From NCBI GenBank assembly GCA_023678885.1, contig CM042987.1, forward strand, positions 29,598,927-29,662,926: 64,000 nt of DNA. Reading direction: 5' to 3'. The notes beneath the pieces were generated by a model. That model did no database searches. It was not told the DNA's origin and worked only from the letters and a program-made list of their open reading frames with translations. The DNA is from Pogostemon cablin (Eukaryota > Streptophyta > Magnoliopsida > Lamiales > Lamiaceae). The position numbers were made by a program, and so were the translations under genes. Shown here in pieces: positions 22,184-34,142 of this stretch (position 1 is its first letter; the number at the start of each line of letters is the position of its first letter).

Positions 22184-22334
22184 CCGCCAGCAGTCAGCTA
22201 TCAGATCATTTTACCACTTTCGATGGTGGCCATCTCTCTTCTCTAATAATTAGAATTCACTACACATAATATCAAACCATATTCATAATTCTTCTCTCCA
22301 TCGCGCTTTTATATAAGTGTACGTGGGTTTTGGG

Positions 22335-23089
22335 TAGGGGTGATCATATTTTTTTTGAAACCGCCAAAACCGATCGAATCGAATCGCATTGCACCACCAT
22401 CGATTATTTTTTGTAGTAAATCGCGGTTATATTTTTTACGCAAAACCGCACCGCATGGTCGGGGCAATTACGTTTTTTTGTTAAAAATCGACCGCACTGC
22501 CTAAATTATTTTATAATTAATTATCAATAATCATCGATTTTTTGACTTATTTAGTATAAAGTAATCATACTTAGACATGATTTTTTTAGTCTTAGTTTAA
22601 ACTTATATAATAATATGACATATATTTTAATTATTTAATATTTAATATTTAATCTCTTACAATACATTAACTCATATGCTTAGACATGATTTTTTTAGTC
22701 TAAGTTTTTAAATTTATATGGTACTATGACATATATTATAGCCTTTTAAGATTTAACCTCTTACAATGCATTAACTCTTCGATAATTCATGATAACGTAT
22801 ATTCTAATTATTTATTCATTTTATTTATACTCATTTAATTTACAACATAAGTGAGATTGAAATGTTTTGTTGTATAAACTAATAATAATTCTTACACTAA
22901 TTTAAAACGCTAAACTACAAAATAACCAACCGAAACCGCTTAAAATCACACATTTAATTATTTTAATAAACCGCCTAATTTATATATTATAGAATAACCG
23001 ATCGCTTATAGCAATGCAATTTAATTTTTGGAAAAAATCGCAAAATCGCACCGTGAGCCCATTCAATCACCGGAACTGCCTCTCTCCTA
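22335..23089. mobile_element. hAT-like element, AACCGC/ATCG type
   Basis: Left end TAGGGGTGATCATA; right end inverted TAGGAGAGAGGCAGTT. Flanks GTTTTGGG (22327-22334) and GATTTGGG (23090-23097), an 8-bp TSD with one mismatch. Subterminal words such as AAACCGC and AATCGC repeat. No frame for a transposase. Confidence 0.7.
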
Positions 23090-23203
23090 GATTTGGGTGT
23101 GCAAGTATATTATGAATGATATTGGATGTGTAAGATTATTTTAATCTATTTATTTTATTCTTTTTAAATGATTAGGTGCTAATAATAATGTATTGGGTGA
23201 CAA

Positions 23204-23961
23204 TAGAGCTGTCAATTTGGGTTAAGCTCAATGGGCCAACCCGCCACACCCCACAAAAATCCGCAACACAAAAATTCACAAGTAACCCGCCCCACAAATG
23301 GTCTGCCCCACCAATGACCCGCCCCACTCTAACCCATTAACAAGTGGGTTGCGGTGGGTTATGTGTTAACCCGCCCCAACCTACTAACCCACCATCAACC
23401 CAAAATTTTTAATTCACCTATTACCCCACCCTCACCACTCCCATCCCCATCGATATCGATACCCCAAAAAATATTTAATAAATTAAATTCGATATCGTAC
23501 AAAATTTTTATCGATATCGATATTGATATCGATTTCGATAAATATTGATTAATACCGATATTTTAGCATACCGTTTCACATCGAAAAATTGGCATACCAA
23601 AAAAATATCGATTTACCGACCCAAAAAAATCAAAAAATATAAAAAATAAATAATATCAAAAAATTAAAAAAATATCAAAAATTGAAAAATCAAAATATTG
23701 ACCACACCAAACTAGTGGACACAAAAAAAATCATACCCTAATTTAATGTTTATTATTAGAGATTAAAATATTTATTGAAGGGTAAAAAAGTAAATTTGAA
23801 GAGTCATAAAAAATTTATTAAAAAAAATTCTAAAAAAAATTTAAAAAAATTAAAAAAAAGAGAGGTGGGCTGACCCGCCCCACCAATGACCCGCCCATTT
23901 AAGCCCGCTAAAGAGTGGGTTGTGACCTAAATCGCCTCACCAACCAATTCTGACAGCTCTA
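23204..23961. mobile_element. hAT-like element, CCCGCCCCAC type
   Basis: Ends TAGAGCTGTCAATTTGGG and, inverted, TAGAGCTGTCAGAATTGG. Perfect 8-bp TSD GGTGACAA at 23196-23203 and 23962-23969. Subterminal CCCGCCCCAC and AACCCGCC words are in both arms; the centre has an ATCGATATCG-rich part. Confidence 0.88.
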
Positions 23962-24019
23962 GGTGACAATAGCATCGCAAACCCTGCTCATATTGTGAGT
24001 TTGGTGTAAATTGGGATTC

Positions 24020-24130
24020 ATACGTGCACCCTGTTTTTATATAAATACTCTTAAATAATCCCATTGTCCCACAATAATGTATAAACATTTCTATACATAT
24101 GGGTGCACCCTTGCATCCGGGTGCATCGAT
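24020..24130. mobile_element. Fragment with GTGCACCC ends
   Basis: CGTGCACCCTG at the left and CATATGGGTGCACCC with CATCCGGGTGCATC at the right, the same words as at 1690-1983. A short derivative; bounds uncertain. Confidence 0.35.
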
Positions 24131-24462
24131 ATATCAACTCCACATTAAAATACATATATTTCTTAATCCCGTGCAAAAAGTAAACATAAACGTTTTAATC
24201 GGACGGAGAGAGAACATAAAATTTACTTTTTGAAGAGTAATATTTTATTTTTCTAAATAAGTAGTTTTCATGTATTAAAGAATAATTATTAAATCAGGAT
24301 ATGCAAGAAATTGAAGTAATTTTTTTCATTCATTTAGAAAAGTAATAGTTTATATATCTAGAGAATAATTTTTATGTATTAAAAAATAATAATCTATGTC
24401 ACATAGGTGTTTGCCGCTAATATTACAACCAAATACCAATATATACATAAATTTAATTTAAT

Positions 24463-24716
24463 ATTCATTTCGTCCCTGTAAACTTTTCACTTTTTCTCAT
24501 TTGTTTCTCCTATTAAATATTTTATCCTCCAAAAATAATAGTAAAAATTTCAAAACAAATAACCACTCACTACATCATATTTTAAAAAAATACCATTATC
24601 ATATAATTCATATAAACTTTATCATTTATTTATTACTATAATATTCCCTAAATTTATAAAAAAAAAACAACTTTTTCCCAAACTCCTTATTTATAGTGTA
24701 GTTGGATGGAGGAGCA
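24463..24716. mobile_element. Diverged Stowaway-like MITE upstream of the PHD gene
   Basis: Begins near TCATTTCGTCCCTGTAAAC and ends near TAGTTGGATGGAGGAG; the two ends are inverse-related. TSD not clear. Confidence 0.4.
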
Positions 24717-24839
24717 ATTAAATTCAATGAATCCAAATGTCATCAGTAATACCGGTTTCATCGGTTGCCGGTGATGTTAATAAACAGAAAAACGCCGGAG
24801 GCCCGGAAGTGTATAACTATTGCAAGTGCACAAAAAAAG

Positions 24840-25287
24840 GCCCTCTCATTTTTCAAAAATTTGAGAAGCCCTTTCTCTCTCACGCACAGACACACACAGA
24901 TAACACACACTCAATTGGGCGGACTTTATCTCTCTCTAGGGTTCCTAATTCCAGCAGAAAAGGATTTCCGTGCCCTTACTATCTCTGCTCTCTGAATTCT
25001 GTAAGTCGCGAAGTTTGTAGGATCTTAAACGAATTCTGAAATTTCTGAAGTAATTCTTTAGTTTATGCGTCTTCATTTTACTGTTGTTTTTCTTGTTTTC
25101 TTTTTCCGATAAGGGGGCGTTTCATTTGACCTATTCTGATATTCTGGACTTGAGTAATCGAGTCAAAAGGTTCTGTATTAATTTCCTGATAATTTGCAGG
25201 GAATCAGGAGTTTTGAGTGCTCAAGGTTTGATTCTTGGTTATGAGAGTGTTCTTAGTTCGCTGGTTCTGCTTAATTGAATAGTAGGA
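24840..25287 (+). other. Promoter-proximal leader and 5' UTR intron of the PHD gene
   Basis: CT-rich sequence with CTCTCTCTAGGG-type leader motifs, then a donor TCT/GTAAGT at about 24992 and an acceptor TTTGCAG at about 25199, followed by 88 bp of leader to the ATG at 25288. This implies one intron in the 5' UTR. The transcription start is not determined. Confidence 0.5.
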
Positions 25288-28200
25288 ATGGTGGATATTT
25301 TTAAACAAAGTAATGATAATGGTGGTGGAAGTGATTTTGAAAGTGCAGTAGTAGGTCATAGTAATTTGGAATTGAATGTTAACGGCGTTACACATGAAAC
25401 TGAAACTGGTTATTGGGGAATGGGAGGCGACAGTTTGCTCACCTACAAGAGGCGAAAGTTTGGTAGGGACACCAAGAGTGGGAAGAAATCTGATGATTCA
25501 GTGAGTCAACCTGGTGAGAAGGTTGGTAACTTATGTTTTTAAATCCTTGAGTTTATCAAGTGTTGCAGTATATGCTTTCTAATAATCTGGAGAAAGAATT
25601 AAAAACTGGAACCTCATTTGATTTTTATTCATTTTTGTGGAATCTGTGTTACAACAAGCTCTTGCATGCTATTTATTTTAATTTTGTAAAAAGGTTAAAA
25701 TGAATTGTTATTTCTGATAATTAGTTAGTAGCTATGTATGTCCTGGATTCTTACACATAGCTATAAGTTTATTTTAATATGCCCTTCCACACTTGCATGT
25801 GGAACTGATGTGGGATACCCAATTTTTAACTGTTGTCTAGGGAACGTTGGCCTAGCACCGGACCAATTGGCTGATATTATTCTCTATCACATAGTTCAAA
25901 CTAATGAAGTTCATGGCCTTTTCTACAATATAAGAACTTATCCGAATGTTCATCATTTTATGTATAAAAATGTTTTGATACTTAATGCCTTACTGTGATA
26001 GTTCCACTGCTCCGCAATTCATTTGTATATCTACATTGTGACACATATTACCCTACCCCTTGTCAACTCATGTAATTTCTATTGACGAATTATGTCTTCT
26101 CCTCTGAAATAGTTTGAATTTGCCAAATTAATATTTTCTATGACATTCCTTCAGTCTGCCTCCTTTCTTGTTCTTTATTGGTTACCTTCTGTGAATAGAT
26201 TTATGCATTACTGCTCAAAGGCACCAATTTCTTTTGTCTATTTTTTTTTTCTTGCATGGTTTTTATTTTCACATTGGTTAATGTTAGATTTAGGATCGGG
26301 GATCTAAGAAGACCATAAATTTAGGCTGGAAAGGTCACCTGATTCTTAGCAAGGCTTATTATTCTCAGAGTCAGAGAGAATACCAATGAAAACAACCACT
26401 TGCTTAGCACTTATTAGATATTATCATCTTTAATTAATCGCTCATCTTTTCTTGTCTAAGTTTGTTTTGTGTACTTTTTTTATTTTCATTGAATTTCAGA
26501 CCCACCCTAATTTTCTGGTTCGCATTTCAGTTTTATGTGTATTATCTTTTGGCTCTAAGATGTCTTCTTTTGATTTTCTCAGCCAACGAAACACTTGCAT
26601 GATCTAGCTGAATGTATACAGGAAGATATTGATGCTCTAAGGACCTCTTCTAATGACTTCACACTCAAGCTTGAGAGAAATATTATTTTAGAGCAGATAT
26701 GCAATTCATTGGATAGTGAAGGTGGTTTGAAGAAATGCATCCAAAAAGAACTTCTGTTTCAACCAGGAAATAATAGTGGAATGACTGTTAAGGTATGCTG
26801 TAATCTTGGAGAGGTTGACTTTCTATTTAACCATGTTTTCCTATTTTATTTCAATCACAAGAATTAGGCAAACACTTGTTTGAGACTGGGAAGACTTCCG
26901 TGAGACGGATAAGAAGTGATAACATTTTAACAAAAAGTGATACTCAAATTAATGAAAAGTAATAGTGGTGGTGTGAATTATTCCTTGAACAATTTGTAGT
27001 ATAAATAAAAAGTGATAACATTTTTAAAGAAAAGTGATAATATCTTTGATAAAAAGTGATAACTATTTAAGAAAACATGAAAACTGTCTCATGCAAGTGT
27101 TGCCCCAAGAATTATTCCTGGTTTGTTCTTCTGAGCATCATGCTTGAATGTCGTTAAAGTTCTTATAAGATATACACCTTTTACACTGCACAGTCTGCAC
27201 TGTTTTAACGAGATGATCAATTGGTGTCTCGCTCTTCTAAAACCAGTTTTGGATATGCAGCCATTACTTTATTAAAATTTAACTTATTGACCCCCCATCT
27301 GTTATTTAGGAGTCTGTTCGTTCTTCTGATAATAGGAGCAAAAGCTCTTCATTGACTGGGGTTCTTCAAGATGGTCTCCATAATGCAGCTAAGAGCTATA
27401 TGGGCATGACAACCAGTGCATCTATTAACGAATCTAATGATTCCATACTCACGGAGCTCTGTCGTCGAACCTTTGTTGATATTTTTATGTCAGAAAAGTT
27501 TGCGCAATTGTGCAGTCTACTACTTGAAAATTTTGAAGGAATGAAGGCTGAGAAATTATTTGATCTGAGTCACATTAATACACGAATGAGAGAAGAAGCA
27601 TATGTAAAGTCACCTTTGCTATTTCAGGCAGATGTCCAAAAGGTACTTTTCTCGAATTACAAAGACATGCTTCTTCATTCTGCTCAGTTACAGTATTGGA
27701 TTTTGCTTTCAAATATTTCTGGATCATTGTCAATGCCACAATTGATTAAAAAATGTACCGGCAGTTTTGTCACATCATTGTGAAATGCCTTTGTATTATG
27801 AAGTTGAGGAACACGCTACTTCATAGTTATGTGATGTATATGTTGTTCAGTTCTCAGATTTAAAATTTCTCTTGTAGATATGGATGAAACTGCATAAGGT
27901 TGGCACAGATGTAACTGTTCTTGCGAAGTGGCTCTCAGACAAAACAGCAACTTCTTTTCGCGAACAGGTTAATGTGTTGCTTTGCAAATGTTTACTTCAC
28001 GTGTTGTACGTCATCCAATTGTCTTGATCTTGTTTTGGTTTACTCTCAATATATGCTCACTATAGACTTTTTATTATCCCCAGGTAGGAACCTCTGCACA
28101 GAGCATCTCTGAGGGTGGTAAAAATGAGGTATTTTTTTTTTCTTTAAGATCTCTTATTGTATTTTATCCTTAGTATTCTTTTCATTACACCTTTTGGATA

Positions 28201-29696
28201 TAGAAATTAGAAAAGTGTTTTGCTGCTTTAATATCAGAGTACAAAGTTTCTTGCACTATATCTTTTTTGCTGTTCAATTACTGGAATGTCATAAAAAAGT
28301 TCTTTAACATTTATGCAATGTGTCTATGGTTTTGATTTGTGAATCTGTTGACATTGCAATCAATTCAAATTACGAAGCTTCCATTCCAACTACATTGTCC
28401 ATATCTTCTGGACTAAATATTTCATATAGTTGTACTTAGTCTAAGATTCAGAGTCTTTGCTGATCCAACCGTGTATTGCAAATGGAGTATTATCTTTCAT
28501 AACCTTGGGTTATGGGTTATGTTTCTTATCACCATATATTCTCATATTTCTATCTGATTCTGCTATAGTAAGTAACAAATTGTTTTGGTTAACTAAATTA
28601 TTAGTAAGAGTTTATACTGTTCTAGTGTATTTTCAATGATATATTTCACATATTTGGTTTGAGTGCCTTGAAAAGAATTATGTCCTTAAGGATCACTGCT
28701 GGTAATATATTAAAAACTCAGGTTTCAGTGAATTTTTTCCTGCACTTAAAGGTCTGCTTCTTTAATATCTTGGGTACTTGCATATGACTTCTATTTTTTG
28801 TGTACTACCAGTTCATCACACATGAAACTGACCCGCAGACAAAAGTGGAGCTGACAGAGGCATGTGTTCTTGACAAATCCCATACATGCAAGTGTTGTCA
28901 AGAGAAAGCCGATGGAAGAAGTGGTCTAATCTGCGACTCATGTGAGGAAATGTATCATATTTCCTGTATCGAGCCTCCTGTTAAAAAAATTCCCACTAGA
29001 AGTTGGTTCTGTGCTAACTGTATAGCAAAGGGAGCTGAATCCTCACATGAGAACTGCATAGCTTGTGAGAGACTAAATGATTACAGATCATCTATAGATG
29101 GCAGTGGCGGAGAAGATGAGTTTGTGTCAAATGAATCTGTAGAAGAATTAGAGGAGAGTTCAAATGAGTTAGTTGCTAATGAAGGGGGTAAAAGCTATCA
29201 AAATTGCAAGGTTTGTAGCACTGAAGTTAGCTGTCTCCAGGAGGAGTATAGAATTTGTGGCCATTCCTTTTGTCCTCACAAGTTTTACCATGTGAGATGT
29301 TTGACCACTAAGCAGTTGATTTCTTATGGTACGTGTTGGTATTGCCCTTCCTGTTTGTGTAGAGGCTGCTTGACTGATCGAGATGATGATAAGATTGTTT
29401 TATGTGATGACTGCGATCATGCATACCACATCTATTGCATGCATCCCCCTCGCTCTACCATACCGAAAGGGCAATGGTTTTGCCAAAAATGCTGTAGTGG
29501 AATACAACGTATCCATAGAGCTAGAAGTGCGTATGAGAAGATGCAAAATGGATCGACGAAAAGGGGATTGGATGGGAAACTTAAGGGCAGTGAAGGCTTG
29601 AACAAATCTGGTGGAGTGGATATGCTTCTAAATGCGGCCCAAACTTTGAATTATGAGGAGAATCTGGCTGCAATGGGGGTTAAAAAACTAGAGTAG
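25288..29696 (+). CDS. PHD-finger protein, EHD3-like
   Basis: Six coding exons: 25288-25521, 26583-26792, 27310-27642, 27878-27967, 28084-28128, 28812-29696; all junctions are phase 0 with GT-AG introns, giving 598 aa. The start ATG follows the 5' UTR intron acceptor. Residues 70-300 hold a helical region ([49 protein letters not shown]). Three zinc-binding modules follow: a PHD finger at about 330-374 ([20 protein letters not shown]), an extended or atypical one at about 436-485 (CKVCS, FYHVRC, CPSC), and a PHD finger at about 487-531 ([19 protein letters not shown]). PHD fingers read histone H3 tails. The layout resembles rice EHD3, a nuclear promoter of flowering; the same role here is inferred. 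Intron 2 holds a MULE-type MITE. Appears intact. Confidence 0.85.
26867..27105. mobile_element. 239-bp MULE-type MITE in intron 2 of the PHD gene
   Basis: Ends GGCAAACACTTGTTTGAGAC and, inverted, GGGCAACACTTGCATGAGAC. Perfect 9-bp TSD CAAGAATTA at 26858-26866 and 27106-27114. The interior repeats AAAAGTGATAA words, the ATCACTTT family also seen near 20045 and 58866. Confidence 0.88.
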
Positions 29697-30394
29697 ATAA
29701 AGATGGCTTTACAAGGAAGAGATTCTAACCTTAAATTATAGTTCCAGTTCAAGATTGTACATTTCTGCATCATTCGGACAACTAACATTTTTGAGACGGA
29801 CTTATATTAGGAGACGAGTTTCGACTTTTGTTGCTTTGAGGTAAGCCGTACATTCTCTCACAAATTGCTCTCTGTATGTGGCTTTGGAATCAATTTAGAA
29901 GTCTGCTTTTTGTAGTATATACTGCACCTTTGATATTGACCTTGGTTTTGGTTCTTCTGTCAATGTAATTTTGACTCTTGTGAGGGGGTTGAACTGGATA
30001 TTTTGTATGAAAATTGGAATGAGCAGTACATATATGAGAATATGAAGATTATATTTGCTCTCCTTTTTATCCATATGTGTATGTGTATGTATCTATATTA
30101 GTTGACTTGATATCCGTTCACTCGTAATTTTAGTTTTATTTAGTAATGTATATACAGTAAATCTTTATAAATTAATAAATGTATAATTTTATTAATTTAA
30201 AGAGGTATTATATAATTTATTAATTTAAAGGGATTATATATAAAAAAAAATTCATAACTTATTTATACATATTAGGAATATATTGATTAGAATATAAGTA
30301 TGATTCATACTTTAAGGTATTCATATTTATATATTATTTGTTAATCAACTCAATTAACGTGAATATAGTATTTCATGAATTATGCAATCATATA

Positions 30395-30606
30395 CTCTCT
30401 CCGTCCGCTTTCAAGGTATCATTTTTTTATTTTAGGCGTCCGCCCTCAAGGGTCTTATTCTTTTTTATCCACATACACCTACTAATACAACTAAAAATGG
30501 GACCCACACCACCACTAATACAACTACCCACTACACATTAAATAACAATACTCCTTAATCTCCGTGCCCAAAAGTAAATGACACCCTTAAATCCGGACGG
30601 AGGGAG
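30395..30606. mobile_element. Stowaway-type MITE downstream of the PHD gene
   Basis: Starts CTCTCTCCGTCCGCTTTCAA and ends AAATCCGGACGGAGGGAG, with TA at 30393-30394 and 30607-30608. Its first half recurs at 32242-32335 in the duplicated segment. The stretch 29700-30390 before it is 3' UTR and AT-rich spacer. Confidence 0.85.
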
Positions 30607-30805
30607 TAGTAATATTTATCTATATTTAATAGAAGCGGATCAGTATAAAATATTGATCTATTTTATTTATTTTCAACTTGGGTGAAATTGAGAGATTTAA
30701 ATATTTGATTAATGCAGATGTAAAGTTCAACAAAAAACAAATTTATAGTTTCGTTGGGATCTTAAGTATTCTTTAGAATTTTCTAAAAAAGTACTCATTA
30801 TCTTA

Positions 30806-31008
30806 CTCCCTCCGTCCCGCCCAAACGTCACCGGTTGCTTTTTGTGTGTAGATTAAGGAGTATTATTATTTTATGTATAATTGATAGTTGTATTAGTAGT
30901 GAGTGGTGGGCCATATGTGGGGCCTTTTTACTAAAAGTGAAAAATAAGGACTTTTGAATGGGACGCCCAATATAGTAAAATTGAGACCTTTCGATGGGAT
31001 AGATGGAG
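30806..31008. mobile_element. Stowaway-type MITE
   Basis: Starts CTCCCTCCGTCCCGCCCAAA and ends TTCGATGGGATAGATGGAG, with TA at 30804-30805 and 31009-31010. Confidence 0.85.
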
Positions 31009-31085
31009 TATTATTTAATTGATTGGTACCCAAATTTGAATTGGTCCCAAGTTGAAACCGAATAAATTATTAATTTTATCAAATA

Positions 31086-31301
31086 CTCCCTCCGTCCGGA
31101 TTCAAGGGTGTCATTTGATTTCGAGCATGGAGATTAAGGAGTATTGTTATTTAATGTGTAGTGGGTAGTTGTATTAATGGAGGTGTGAGTCTCATTTTTT
31201 AGTTGTATTAGTGGGTGTGTGTGAATAAAAAATGAAATGAGACCCTTGGGGGCGGACGCCCAAAATGGATAAATGATACCCTTGAAAGCGAACAGAGGGA
31301 G
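31086..31301. mobile_element. Stowaway-type MITE
   Basis: Starts CTCCCTCCGTCCGGATTCAA and ends GAAAGCGAACAGAGGGAG, with TA at 31084-31085 and 31302-31303. Inverse orientation of the family at 30395-30606. Confidence 0.85.
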
Positions 31302-31371
31302 TATTAATTTGTAGAGGTTCTACTTAGGGGTGGGGAAAAATACCGAAAACTCGGTATACTGAGCTTGTTGT

Positions 31372-31829
31372 TGATTGTCGTTATTTTCACCTATATTTTA
31401 GTACCTTTTTGTATGCGTTTTTCATATTATTTTATCCGTATTTATGTGTATTTTGGTGGTGTTATGTGTTTTTATGGAATTGTGTGATAATGAGCTTATA
31501 TGTGTTAAATCAGGTGAAAAACGGAGCGAAAACGGAGTTGGGAGAAAGAAGGAGGCAAATCAGCACAAACACGGCTGGCCGTGTTTGGCACACGAGGCGT
31601 GTTGCGCGCACGACCCATGTGCCGCACACGGCCCTGTAAGAATAGGTCGTGCGCGCGCATCAGAACACACAACACGGCCACCCCTGTGGCCGTGTATTGC
31701 GCACGAGCCGTGCGCTGCCTGAAACTCGCCGTTGATCAAAAATTCTAGACACGACTCGGGTCGTGTACTGGGCTCGAGCCGTGTAGGTGCAAAAATTCAT
31801 AAATTTCAGAAACCTTCTAGAAGATCTCC
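31372..31829 (+). mobile_element. Partial LTR copy (first 458 bp), duplicate of 32399 onward
   Basis: Starts TGATTGTCGTTATTTTCACC and follows the LTR at 32399 with few differences until AGAAGATCT, where it breaks off into the duplicated PHD-gene tail. It carries the ACACGGC / GCCGTGT cluster. The 47 bp before it (31325-31371) are a copy of the left end of the hAT-like element with its GTTCTACT flank. Confidence 0.75.
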
Positions 31830-32855
31830 AATGGGGGTTAAAAAACTAGAGTAGATAAAGATGGCTTTACAAGGAAGAGATTCTAACCTTAAATTGTAGT
31901 TCCAGTTCAAGATTGTACATTTCTGCATCATTCGGACAACTAACATTTTTGAGACGGACTTATCCGTTCACTCGTAATTTTAGTTTTATTTAGTAATGTA
32001 TATACAGTAAATCTTTATAAATTAATAAATGTATAATTTTATTAATTTAAAGAGGTATTATATAATTTATTAATTTAAAGGGATTATATATAAAAAAAAT
32101 TCATAACTTATTTATACATATTAGGAATATATTGATTAGAATATAAGTATGATTCATACTTTAAGGTATTCATATTTATATATTATTTGTTAATCAACTC
32201 AATTAATGTGAATATAGTATTTCATGAATTATGCAATCATATACTCTCTCCGTCCGCTTTCAAGGTATCATTTTTTTATTTTAGGCGTCCGCCCTCAAGG
32301 GTCTTATTCTTTTTTATCCACATACACCTACTAATTTGTAGAGGTTCTACTTAGGGGTGGGGAAAAATACCAAAAACTCGGTATACTGAGCTTGTTGTTG
32401 ATTGTCGTTATTTTCACCTATATTTTAGTGCCTTTTTGTGTGCGTTTTTCATATTATTTTATCCGTATTTATGTGTATTTTGGTGGTGTTATGTGTTTTT
32501 ATGAAATTGTGTGATAATGAGCTTATATGTGTTAAATCAGGTGAAAAACGGAGCGAAAACGGAGTTGGGAGAAAGAAGGAGGCAAATCAGCACAAACACG
32601 GCTGGCCGTGTTTAGCACACGAGGCGTGTTGCGCGCACGACCCGTGTGCCGCACACGGCCCTGTAAGAATAGGTCGTGCGCGCGCATCAGAACACACAAC
32701 ACGGCCACCCCTGTGGCCGTGTATTGCGCACGAGCCGTGCGCTGCCTGAAACTCGCTGTTGACCAAAAATTCTAGACACGACTCGGGTCGTGTACTGGGC
32801 TCGAGCCGTGTAGGTGTAAAAATTCAAAAAATTTCAGAAACCTTCTAGAAGATCT
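31830..32855. repeat. Tandem segmental duplication of 29671-31829, internally deleted
   Basis: 31830 onward repeats 29671 onward, including the last codons and 3' UTR of the PHD gene, then the first half of the MITE at 30395, then 31306 onward (hAT left end and LTR start). Two segments are missing from the second copy: about 29808-30113 and about 30487-31305. The second loss has TAAT at both edges. The junction at 31829/31830 joins LTR sequence to the gene tail. Confidence 0.85.
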
Positions 32856-34041
32856 TCACGGGTATAAATACCCTCCCATTCAACATTTGAGATCATCCAG
32901 AACTGAATTTTCAGCTGCCCACACACCTCACACACCAATCCTTTGATTTTACACCATATTCCTCATCCCCTTCATCCATACTTTGATTCTACATCATCTC
33001 TCCATAAATTCTACCATCCAAATCAAGTGAAGAAGCAAGGAAGAGTGGGTGATCACCAAAGGAAGGAAGGAGATTCTGTTGGAGCCAATCCAAGGGAGTT
33101 TTCATCCCAATTTTGTGTTAATCCTCTAATTTACCATGATTTGTAAGGTTTTAATGTCTTTGTTAAGGATCTTATGAAGATTATAGGTTAATATCCCTTG
33201 TGGGATTAGCAACATGAAAGTTTGTGGTTAAATTTTGGGATCTATGCATTTAAATTCATATGTTGATTGGGTTAATTGATTTCCTATCATTGATGCTTTA
33301 GATCTTGAGGTTTTTCATGATTTGTGTGTTTAGATGCTCTAAATATATGATTAGATTGAGAAATCAATTATGTGATTAGGACATTTGAGTGAATCATTTC
33401 ATCAAACACTTCATGTGCATTATAAATTATAAAGAGATTGAGAAATCCTTTAGAGTTTAGAACCCTTTGATAGGGCATATGGTTGGTTTGATCGAGAGAT
33501 TGATTAATTGTGTGAAGGGATTCTTATTTCAAGCTTAGTACCTAGTTGGAATTGTTTGAATGAGAACCAACCTATGTGCTAGTTGAGATTAATATCCTAT
33601 TCATCTTGAGAAGGAGCTTAGGTGAATTTAGAGTTGGCCCTTAATCCACACCCTTGATTCATATGAGTTTAATGCATGTATCCTAAGATTTTCCACTACT
33701 TAATTGTTATTAATCCTACTTTTACTAAATTTGGTAAATCACATTTCATCCACTTATCTTGTTTGTTTGATCATTGCTTGCATTGCTTTGATTACGTCTA
33801 TTTACTTGTTTGAACAACCACTCTATTGATGATTCGTCTCTATAAAATTACAACAAACGTGAGATCGCTTAAGCACTAGTACCTACCCCCTCTGTCCCGG
33901 TCAAACAGCTACATTTGACTGCATAAAGCTCTCACAAAAGATACAGTAAATGCATCTCTTTGCCCGGGACGGAGGGAGTACCTCCCTGTGGTTTGATAAA
34001 TTCTTGAATTGGTCAACCCAACTACAAGTTATGGATAATCA
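32399..34041 (+). mobile_element. Solo LTR, Athila-related family
   Basis: Begins TGATTGTCGTTATTTTCACC and ends GTTATGGATAATCA. Flanks GTTGT (32394-32398) and GTCGT (34042-34046), a 5-bp TSD with one mismatch. A TATA box, GGGTATAAATACC, lies near 32868. The start and the ACACGGCC cluster (about 32597-32820) resemble the LTRs at 39426 and 46022 in reverse. No internal retrotransposon sequence follows, so one LTR remains after recombination. It hosts a 93-bp MITE. Confidence 0.78.
33886..33978. mobile_element. Very short Stowaway-type MITE (93 bp)
   Basis: Starts CCCCCTCTGTCCCGGTCAAA and ends TTTGCCCGGGACGGAGGGAG, with TA at 33884-33885 and 33979-33980. Confidence 0.85.
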
Positions 34042-34142
34042 GTCGTATCGAAAATTACTGGAAAATATCAAAATTTAGGTATATCAAAATTTTCGGTACG
34101 GTATGGTTGTCGTACCAAAAATTTCGATACGGTATCAGTAAC

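Noticed and set aside
24737..25039. 100-codon frame upstream of the PHD gene as its true N-terminus
   Set aside because: It lies across a probable 5' UTR donor, ends before the acceptor, and does not join in frame with exon 1 at 25288.
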